A stretch of 64,000 bases of DNA from Streptomyces sp. TP-A0356 (lineage in GTDB: Bacteria; Actinomycetota; Actinomycetes; Streptomycetales; Streptomycetaceae), in NCBI RefSeq assembly GCF_001417775.1, contig NZ_BBZJ01000014.1, forward strand, positions 310,001 to 374,000. The letters run 5' to 3'. The notes under the pieces are model-generated. The model was not told the DNA's origin. It worked only from the letters and a program-made list of their open reading frames with translations, and searched no databases. The position numbers and the translations under genes were made by a program. Below, piece after piece: positions 58,190 through 64,000 of this stretch (the first letter of the stretch is position 1; each line of letters begins with the position of its first letter).

Positions 58190-59778
58190 GCACGGCCGGC
58201 CTCACTCCCACCGTCGTACGGCTCAAGCTGTCCCTGCTGCGCAACGGGCTGCGGCAGTCCGGCGGGCGGCGGGCCGCGTACATCGCGTCCCTCGTCCTGG
58301 TGCTCCTGGTCGCCGCCCTGCAACTGATCGGTCTGATCGCCCTGCGCGGCAACGCGCACGCCGCCACCATCGCGGCGCTGGCCGTCACGGTCCTGGCGCT
58401 CGGCTGGGCGGTGATGCCGTTGTTCTTCCCCAGCGGCGACGAGACGCTCGACCCCACCCGCCTGGTGATGCTGCCGCTGCAGCCGGGGCCCCTCGTGCGG
58501 GCGCTGCTGACGGCGTCCCTGGTCGGCATCGGGCCCCTGTTCACGCTGTGCCTGTTCACCGGTTCGGTGATCTCCGTGGCGCACGGGTCGGCCGCGTACG
58601 TCACCGCCGTCGTCGCCGTCGTCCTCGCGCTGCTGGTGTGCGTGGCGCTCGCGCGGGCCGTGGCCGCGGCGAACATCCGGCTGCTGACCAGCCGCAAGGG
58701 CCGCGACCTGGCCGTTCTGAGCGGCCTCGTCATCGCGGTCGGCGCGCAGCTCGTCAACTTCGGCGCCCAGCGGCTGGGCTCGGCCGGGCTGTCTCAGCTG
58801 GACCCGGCGGCCGCGGTGGCGCGCTGGGTGCCGCCCGCCTCCGCGATCGCCGCCGTGGACTCCGTGAGCAAGGGCTCGTACGGCACCGGGGCCGCCCAGC
58901 TCGGGCTGAGCGCAGCGGCGCTGGCGGGCCTGCTGGCCCTGTGGTCGCGCACCCTGACGAAGCTGATGACCTCGCCGGACCAGTCCACGCTCCAGGCCGC
59001 CGAACCGGGTGCGCGGGAGCGCACCTCGACGAGCCTGTCCCGGCTGCTGCCCACGGGCCGCACCGGCACGGTGATGGAGCGCAGCCTGCGCTATGTGTGG
59101 CGCGACCCCAAGACCAAGGCGGCATGGGTGACCTCGCTCGCGATCGGGCTGATCGTGCCGGTCTTCAACGCCCTCCAGGGCACCGGCTCGATCTACTTCG
59201 CCTGCTTCGCGGCCGGCATGCTCGGCATCCAGATGTACAACCAGTTCGGGCAGGACACGTCCGCGTTCTGGATGGTCGCGATGACGATCTCGTCCCCCCG
59301 GGACGCGTACGCCGAACTGCGCGGCCGGGCCCTGGCACTGCTGCTGATCACTCTGCCGTACGCCACCCTCGTCACCGTCGTGACGACCGCGCTGCTCGGC
59401 GCCTGGCCCAAGCTGCCCGAGGTGCTCGGCCTGTCCTTCGCCCTGCTCGGCGCGATGCTGGCCACCGGCGCCTGGTGCTCGGCCCGCTTCCCGTACTCGA
59501 TCCCTCAGGAGGGCTACAAGAACGTCGCCCCCGGGCAGGCCGGGCTCGCCTGGATCTCCATCTTCGGCGGCATGGTCTCGGCCGCCCTGCTGGCAGCGCC
59601 CATGATCGCGGCGACGATCTGGCTGAACGTCGCCGCGGGCGGGGACGAATGGACCTGGCTGCTGCTGCCGGCGGGCGCCGCGTACGGGGCGCTGATCACC
59701 CTGCTCGGGCTCCGTCTCGCGGCCCCGCGGACGGCACGCCGGCTGCCGGAGATCCTGGCGGCGGTGAGCAAGGGCTAG
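58186..59778 (+). CDS. ABC transporter permease (exporter type)
   Basis: 530 residues with about 12 hydrophobic segments (for example AAYIASLVLVLLVAALQLIGLIAL near 30, AVVAVVLALLVCVALARAV, GLIVPVFNALQGTGSIYFACFAAGMLGIQM in part, and a final ALITLLGLRLAAP). A soluble loop around 270-310 separates two membrane halves. It is the partner of the ATPase upstream (4-nt overlap). No substrate-binding protein, consistent with export. Confidence 0.87.
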   Translation: MSTAGLTPTVVRLKLSLLRNGLRQSGGRRAAYIASLVLVLLVAALQLIGLIALRGNAHAATIAALAVTVLALGWAVMPLFFPSGDETLDPTRLVMLPLQPGPLVRALLTASLVGIGPLFTLCLFTGSVISVAHGSAAYVTAVVAVVLALLVCVALARAVAAANIRLLTSRKGRDLAVLSGLVIAVGAQLVNFGAQRLGSAGLSQLDPAAAVARWVPPASAIAAVDSVSKGSYGTGAAQLGLSAAALAGLLALWSRTLTKLMTSPDQSTLQAAEPGARERTSTSLSRLLPTGRTGTVMERSLRYVWRDPKTKAAWVTSLAIGLIVPVFNALQGTGSIYFACFAAGMLGIQMYNQFGQDTSAFWMVAMTISSPRDAYAELRGRALALLLITLPYATLVTVVTTALLGAWPKLPEVLGLSFALLGAMLATGAWCSARFPYSIPQEGYKNVAPGQAGLAWISIFGGMVSAALLAAPMIAATIWLNVAAGGDEWTWLLLPAGAAYGALITLLGLRLAAPRTARRLPEILAAVSKG

Positions 59779-59847
59779 GGCTGGGTAGGGCGCTAAACCT
59801 CCCGGGCGAACGCTGGGGGCGCGTGCCGGGCGTCGCGTCGGCGGAGG

Positions 59848-60708
59848 TCATGGCCTGAACAGCCCGTCCAGGAAGGGCTCGACCGCCGCGCGCCACGCCT
59901 CCGGCTGGTCGTAGTGGACGAGGTGGCCGGCGTCGGCCACCTCCGCGTACCGGCCGTGCGGCAGCACGCGGACCATCTCCTGGGCCTCCGCGCGGCCCAG
60001 TTCGCCGTCCAGGCCCCGGACCACCAGGGCCGGGCACTGCACTTGGGCCAGCTCCTCCCAGTGCGCGTCGTACACCCAGGTCTGGCGGGACTTCAGCATC
60101 TGCTCCGGTTCGAAGACGGGCCGCCAGCCGTCCTCGGACTCGGCCATCACCTCGGCGTAGAACGCGCCACGGGCCGGGTTGGGGTGCTCCACCCAGGGGT
60201 CGTCCTCGCCGAACCACTTGCGGACGTCGGCGAGCGTGGCGAAGGGAAGGGGCCAGGACTTGAACCAGTTCTCCCACTCGCGCTGCGAGGCGGCGCCGAG
60301 TGCCGAGGCGCGCATGTCGCAGATGATCAGGCCGCGTACCAGGTCGGGGCGTTTGGCGGCGAGCTGCCAGGCGGTCAGGGCGCCCATCGCGTGGCCGATG
60401 AGGACGGCCGGGGCGAGGCCGAGCTGCTCCAGGGCGGCCTCGGCGTCGCCGATGTAGGCCTCACGGGTGTACGCGCCCTCCGGCGGCTTGTCGCTCTGTC
60501 CGTGGCCCCGCTGGTCGAGGGCGACGGCGTGGTGCCGCTCGGAGAGCCAGCGGGCGGTGGACGCCCAGTGCGAGGCCCGGCCCATGAGCCCGTGCAGTAA
60601 CAGCACGCCCGGCGCCCGCTCGGCCTCCCCGGTCTTGGGAGGGTCGGCGAACTCCCACGCGGCGAGGCGTACGCCGCCCGCTCCGGTCACGTCGATGCGC
60701 CGCACCAT
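59848..60708 (-). CDS. Alpha/beta-hydrolase-fold protein with Ala at the nucleophile position
   Basis: 286 residues. The fold is clear: LLLHGLMGRASHW (oxyanion region), ALDQRGHGQSDKP, nucleophile elbow VLIGHAMGALTAWQLA, acid-site segment VVRGLDGELGRAEAQE and DAGHLVHYDQPEAW with the catalytic His. The elbow GxSxG reads G-H-A-M-G (Ala107, codon GCG), so the Ser is missing although Asp and His are kept. It may be a cofactor-independent lyase or oxygenase-like member, a binding protein, or use another residue. ATG at 60708 with AGGA upstream. Confidence 0.88.
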   Translation of the reverse strand: MVRRIDVTGAGGVRLAAWEFADPPKTGEAERAPGVLLLHGLMGRASHWASTARWLSERHHAVALDQRGHGQSDKPPEGAYTREAYIGDAEAALEQLGLAPAVLIGHAMGALTAWQLAAKRPDLVRGLIICDMRASALGAASQREWENWFKSWPLPFATLADVRKWFGEDDPWVEHPNPARGAFYAEVMAESEDGWRPVFEPEQMLKSRQTWVYDAHWEELAQVQCPALVVRGLDGELGRAEAQEMVRVLPHGRYAEVADAGHLVHYDQPEAWRAAVEPFLDGLFRP

Positions 60709-60909
60709 CGTCCTGGCACCCCCCTGCTCCGCCCGGACCGCTCGCTCCCGCTTCGAGCGGTCGGTCCACGCGCTCGTCGTACTGCCGCTGTCGTACTGCT
60801 GCTCCTGCTGGTGTTGCCGGTCACCGCTGTCGCCGGGTGTCGCCCTGTGCGGTGGTGCCTGATGCTCGCTCTGTGACGGAACGCGCTCTTCGGTACAGCG
60901 CGCGGTTCG

Positions 60910-60948
60910 GTGAGAGCGTCACTCTCACGCTATCGAATAGCTATTCGA
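60910..60948. promoter_or_regulatory. Two perfect palindromes in tandem, probable operators
   Basis: GTGAGAG-CGTCA-CTCTCAC (60910-60928) is followed at 60933-60948 by the perfect 16-bp TCGAATAG-CTATTCGA. Both are unusual in this GC-rich setting. They lie about 200 bases upstream of the hydrolase-fold gene (minus strand); no closer gene is known. The binding proteins are unknown. Confidence 0.6.
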
Positions 60949-61115
60949 AAGTGGCGTTTCTGGGATCAACACCCCACGTTCGAGTGACCTCCCCCGAGGA
61001 TTGGCCGCCGCCTCCGTGGGGAGATCTTCAGCGGGAGGCGGACCGCTCGGGGAAAACCGGTCCGCGGGGGATGACCCTGAGAGCTCGGGGCTCCGGGTCA
61101 GCACAGGGGAGGAGA

Positions 61116-61143
61116 GGCCCCGGCGCTCTTGGGCGCCGGGGCC
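61116..61143. terminator. Isolated strong hairpin
   Basis: Perfect 11-bp stem GGCCCCGGCGC / GCGCCGGGGCC with a 6-base loop. No recognised gene ends next to it, so it may terminate read-through from dmdR1 (minus strand, 350 bases away) or a small unannotated transcript. Confidence 0.6.
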
Positions 61144-61492
61144 CACCCCATGTCTGCGGCACATCCTCCCACCCTCCCTGACCATGTGACATCGCTGTCA
61201 CTCCCCGGCCAAGAGCCCTCAGGTCATATGCCTCATGCGACAGCCTCGCACGGGAACGGCCGGCGCGCTGCGATTCCGGACACTGAATCTTGGTTGCAGA
61301 AGAATCGCGGAAGCATCACAACTGCCCCTTCAGTCACACACGTCGAGGGGTTGCGGAGCATTCGGGGCGCTTTGGAAGCAGCGGCGCCACGTGGGCTGTC
61401 GCGCGGCGCGGCGAGCAGGGGCACCTCCCGGCCGAAGGCTGGGGCGCGTGCCGGGCTTCACGACGCCGCGTAGATCCGCCGGAAGAGCCCTC

Positions 61493-62185
61493 CTAGCGCT
61501 TGGCGACGAAGACGTGGGACGCCACGTCCGACTCCAGCTCGGCCGCCTCGCCGCCGCTGCCGACCAGCACACCGCCCGCGGACTCCGTCACACTGACCAC
61601 CGAGCCGGGCTGCACGCCGGCCCGCCGCAGCGTGTACATCAGCTGCGCGTCCGTCTGGATGGGCTCGCCGATGCGCCGTACGACGACCGTCTTGCCGTCC
61701 GTGCCCGGGTCCAGGTCGGCCAGGGACACCATGCCCTCGTCCAGGAACGGGTCGGCGCCGTCCTTCTCGCCCAGCTCCTCCAGGCCCGGGATCGGGTTCC
61801 CGTACGGCGACTCGGTGGGGTGGCGCAGCAGCTCCAGGACACGGCGCTCCACCGCCTCGCTCATCACGTGCTCCCAGCGACACGCCTCGGCGTGCACCTG
61901 CTCCCACTCCAACCCGATCACGTCGACCAGCAGGCACTCGGCGAGGCGGTGCTTGCGCATCACACGGGTGGCGAGGCGACGGCCCTCGTCCGTGAGCTCC
62001 AGGTGACGGTCCGCGGCGACCGACACCAGACCGTCGCGCTCCATCCGCGCCACCGTCTGGCTGACCGTCGGACCGCTCTGGTCGAGCCGCTCGGCGATGC
62101 GGGCACGCATGGGGACCACACCTTCCTCCTCCAGCTCGAGGATGGTGCGGAGATACATCTCCGTGGTGTCGATCAGTCCGGACAT
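61493..62185 (-). CDS. dmdR1: DmdR1, DtxR/IdeR-family iron-dependent repressor
   Basis: 230 residues, the length of S. coelicolor DmdR1. Winged HTH (about 5-65; RARIAERLDQSGPTVSQTVARMERDGLV in pieces), dimer and metal domain, and an SH3-like C-terminal domain (about 150-226). All DtxR metal ligands are at the same numbers: Met10, Cys102, Glu105, His106 (site 2) and His79, Glu83, His98 (site 1). With Fe2+ it represses siderophore and iron genes. No iron box (TTAGGTTAGGCTCACCTAA-type) was seen in the window. ATG at 62185. In S. coelicolor an antisense gene, adm, is known over dmdR1. Confidence 0.95.
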   Translation of the reverse strand: MSGLIDTTEMYLRTILELEEEGVVPMRARIAERLDQSGPTVSQTVARMERDGLVSVAADRHLELTDEGRRLATRVMRKHRLAECLLVDVIGLEWEQVHAEACRWEHVMSEAVERRVLELLRHPTESPYGNPIPGLEELGEKDGADPFLDEGMVSLADLDPGTDGKTVVVRRIGEPIQTDAQLMYTLRRAGVQPGSVVSVTESAGGVLVGSGGEAAELESDVASHVFVAKR

Positions 62186-62460
62186 ACGTGCCCCTCGATG
62201 ATGATCTGCCGGAGGCTCGACGGCTCACCGGCCTGTGCGCTGGCCCTGCATTCAATTCTGACGCATCCCACTGACAACCGTGCCGCGGCGATGAAACCAC
62301 GGAGTCACGGGAGAAGGGGCGGTCGTATTGACATGTCGCTGGTCCAGACCGCAACGTGATCCGCGACACGGGCCGTCACGGACGCCGGCGCGTGATCGGT
62401 GCGCTGTGTGGTCGTCGTCCGTCGGGAACCAGACACCGAGACTTCGAAGGGGCGTCGCCG

Positions 62461-63249
62461 ATGAGCGAGCAGCCGAAGGGCGGGGAGCCACGGGCCGCAG
62501 GCGAACTGGCCGGACGGTTCTTCGACGCGGCGATCGGGCTGCTGCGACGGGTGCGCGACGAGGACGCGGAACCGATCGCGGCGGCCGGCACCCTGATCGC
62601 GGACACCGTCGCCGCGGGCGGCCGGCTGTTCGCCTTCGGGGCCGGGCACTCCTCGCTGGCCGCACAGGACCTCGTCTACCGCGCCGGCGGCCTCGCCCTG
62701 ATGAACCTCCTCGCGGTCCCCGGCGTCGTCGGCGTCGACGTCATGCCGGCCACGCTCGGCTCCGCACTGGAGCGGGTCGACGGACTGGCGAGCGCGGTCC
62801 TCGACTCCAGCCCGGTGCGGGCGGGCGACCTCCTCGTGATCATCTCCCTGTCCGGCCGCAACGCGCTCCCGGTGGAAATGGCGATCAACGCCCGCGCGCT
62901 CGGCGTCAAGGTCATCGGGGTGACCTCGGTGGCGTACGCCTCCGAGACGAAATCACGGCATGCCACCGGTACGTACCTCAAGGACCACTGCGACATCGTC
63001 CTCGACTCGAAGATCGCGGTGGGTGACGCGGAGCTCACCCTCGACACCATCCCGGCCCCCTTCGCCCCCGCCTCCACCGTCGTCACCACCGCCCTGCTCC
63101 AGGCGGTCATGGCCACGGCCGCCGGTGCCCTCGCGGACCGCGGCATCGAACCGCCCCTGCTCCGCTCGGGCAACGTCGACGGCGGCCACGAGTGGAACGG
63201 CCGGGTGCTGCGGGAGTACGGCGACCGGATCTTCTACCGGCATGCTTAG
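62461..63249 (+). CDS. SIS-domain sugar-phosphate isomerase/binding protein
   Basis: 262 residues. An SIS domain (about 40-200) with LFAFGAGHSSLAAQDLVYRAGG, LLVIISLSGRNALPVEMAINARALGVKVIGVTS and a C-terminal NVDGGHEWNGRVLREYGDRIFYR. It probably binds or isomerises a phosphosugar, or senses one. ATG at 62461 with GAAGGGG about 9 bases upstream. Its TAG stop is inside the repeated palindrome that follows. Confidence 0.88.
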   Translation: MSEQPKGGEPRAAGELAGRFFDAAIGLLRRVRDEDAEPIAAAGTLIADTVAAGGRLFAFGAGHSSLAAQDLVYRAGGLALMNLLAVPGVVGVDVMPATLGSALERVDGLASAVLDSSPVRAGDLLVIISLSGRNALPVEMAINARALGVKVIGVTSVAYASETKSRHATGTYLKDHCDIVLDSKIAVGDAELTLDTIPAPFAPASTVVTTALLQAVMATAAGALADRGIEPPLLRSGNVDGGHEWNGRVLREYGDRIFYRHA

Positions 63250-63300
63250 GGATCCTTGCACCATGCCCGCCCGGGTCGCTCATAGTGCAAGGACCCCTTA
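63246..63300. repeat. 55-bp palindromic repeat used as double stop/terminator
   Basis: Arms of 20 bases, TTAGGGATCCTTGCACCATG and its near-complement at 63281-63300, pair at 17 positions around a 15-base loop. The left end contains the TAG stop of the SIS gene and the right end TTA gives the TAA stop of the convergent GAF-domain gene, so both genes end in the element. A half copy lies at 3311-3338. Confidence 0.75.
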
Positions 63301-64000
63301 GAGCTCCGACCCCCGGTCCACCACATCGGCCAGGTCCAGCGCCGCCGCGATCCGCACCGCCACGTCCTCCGCGTACACGGCGTCGGCCCGCTCGAACCGG
63401 CTGCGTCCGGCTCCCCGCAGAAACGTCACCACGCCCAGCGTCCGGCCCCGGCTGCGCAGCACCGCGCACAGCGCGTGCACCGCGTCCGCGGGCCACTGCC
63501 GGGCGAGCGCCCACTCACGCGCGCGCTCCGGACCGACATCGCCCGCGCCGGCCCGCACCGACCCCGAGCGCTGCACGCACTGCACGGCCGGATGCCCCTC
63601 GCCGTACCGCACGGGCAGCCCCGCCTTCCCGGCCAGGACGCTCGGCCCGGGCGCACCGGACGGCGTCTCGGCGGCCCGCACCAGCCGTACCGGCCCCTCC
63701 CCGTCCTCCACCGAACCGCCCGCCACCCGGTCGATCAGCGCGTGATCCGCGAACCCCGCGAGCGCGAAGTCCAGATGCACGGTGGCCGCCTCCCCCGGCT
63801 CCTCGCACTCGGCGGCCGCCCGCGCGGCCCGATGCAGCTGATTGGAGCGGAAGCGCAGCAGCGCGGCCTCCTGCTCGGTCTGCTTGGCCTCGGTCACGTC
63901 CTGGAACAGCCACCCGACACCCAGCGGAACCGGCTCCTCCGCCAGCGGGGAGGACAGCCGCACGAAGCCACTGCGCCAGCACCGCCGCTTCTCGCCCTCC
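63298..64000 (-). CDS. PAS/GAF-domain sensor-like protein (5' end outside window)
   Basis: About 234 C-terminal residues are visible; the frame is open to base 64000. A PAS-like end (VPLGVGWLFQDVTEAKQTEQEAALLRFR) is followed by a GAF domain (about 60-215 of the visible part; LHRAARAAAECEEPGEAATVHLDF and VHALCAVLRSRGRTLGVVTFLRG). No kinase or phosphatase domain follows, so either catalytic parts lie N-terminal to the window edge or it is a PAS-GAF sensor only. Confidence 0.8.
   Translation of the reverse strand, partial: EGEKRRCWRSGFVRLSSPLAEEPVPLGVGWLFQDVTEAKQTEQEAALLRFRSNQLHRAARAAAECEEPGEAATVHLDFALAGFADHALIDRVAGGSVEDGEGPVRLVRAAETPSGAPGPSVLAGKAGLPVRYGEGHPAVQCVQRSGSVRAGAGDVGPERAREWALARQWPADAVHALCAVLRSRGRTLGVVTFLRGAGRSRFERADAVYAEDVAVRIAAALDLADVVDRGSEL

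Larger units (their letters stand above)
60709..61492. other. 784-base intergenic region upstream of the hydrolase-fold gene
   Basis: No convincing gene on either strand. It holds two palindromes (60910-60948), a strong hairpin (61116-61143) and a lower-GC stretch at about 61255-61330. Short plus-strand frames near 61235-61500 have unnatural composition. A small RNA or small gene ended by the hairpin is possible. Confidence 0.5.

Noticed and set aside
62254..62280. TTCTGACGCATCCCACTGACAA near dmdR1 as an operator
   Set aside because: Contains two CTGAC in direct orientation rather than the inverted CTGAC/GTCAG arms; no match to the motif or to an iron box.
1..64000. CRISPR arrays, tRNA/rRNA genes, transposase and prophage genes
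   Set aside because: I looked for spaced direct repeats, cloverleaf-like sequences and transposase or integrase motifs and found none.

Overview
The window is high-GC actinobacterial DNA with the codon bias, GTG starts, 4-nt start/stop overlaps and gene content of a Streptomyces chromosome. The backbone is recognisable: fbiC (cofactor F420), the antibiotic-regulation genes afsR, afsS and afsK, purU, and the iron repressor dmdR1. As I recall, these lie in the same order in the S. coelicolor core (about SCO4429 down to SCO4393). No tRNA, rRNA, CRISPR array, transposase or phage gene was found.

Layout. 1-3.3 kb: 5' part of fbiC, a secreted PHP phosphoesterase, a small Ddn-like protein. 3.3-10.7 kb: a leftward block of aldehyde dehydrogenase, D-aminoacylase-like amidohydrolase, luciferase-like oxidoreductase, SDR, a second LLM oxidoreductase and an ACMSD-type amidohydrolase. 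10.9-21.9 kb: afsR-afsS and, facing left, afsK, with a FadD3-like CoA ligase, an Ltp thiolase-like/DUF35 pair and a crotonase lying between afsS and afsK; a TetR regulator is divergent from afsK. 22-33 kb: Lrp regulator, Ddn-like protein, acyl-CoA dehydrogenase, a second Ltp-like protein, DUF35/DoxX, flavin monooxygenase, ADP-forming acyl-CoA synthetase, crotonase, flavin reductase, then a 166-bp MITE-like palindrome. 33.3-46.3 kb: MFS transporter, GlxA-type regulator, zinc alcohol dehydrogenase, acyl-CoA dehydrogenase, SDR, cyclase-family hydrolase, RsbW-like ATPase, a paired acyl-CoA dehydrogenase, a second ACMSD-type amidohydrolase and a second CoA ligase. 46-64 kb: housekeeping and regulation (EF-hand protein, STAS protein, ECF sigma/anti-sigma pair, purU, a lipoprotein, a Pro-rich membrane protein, a TPR regulator, a Prim-Pol-domain protein, an ABC exporter, an alpha/beta-hydrolase-fold protein lacking its nucleophile, dmdR1, a SIS protein and a partial GAF protein).

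The main observation is that about a dozen transcription units of acyl-CoA and cyclic-substrate catabolism from 3.3 to 46.3 kb share one 15-bp palindrome, CTGAC-N5-GTCAG. I count 14 sites: 10 with perfect arms and 4 with one mismatch. All but one lie in the promoter gaps of these genes (the other overlaps the stop codon just upstream of one such gap), often in pairs in divergent gaps, and several overlap core promoter elements. The genes could carry out CoA activation, dehydrogenation, hydration, oxidation and a retro-aldol-type (Ltp/DUF35) or hydrolytic cleavage, with F420 or FMN redox steps. The layout resembles actinobacterial steroid side-chain and HIP-CoA pathways, but the substrate cannot be read from sequence. 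The best candidate repressor inside the window is the TetR protein at 21256-21903. Part of this presumed regulon is interleaved with the afsR/afsS/afsK secondary-metabolism switch.
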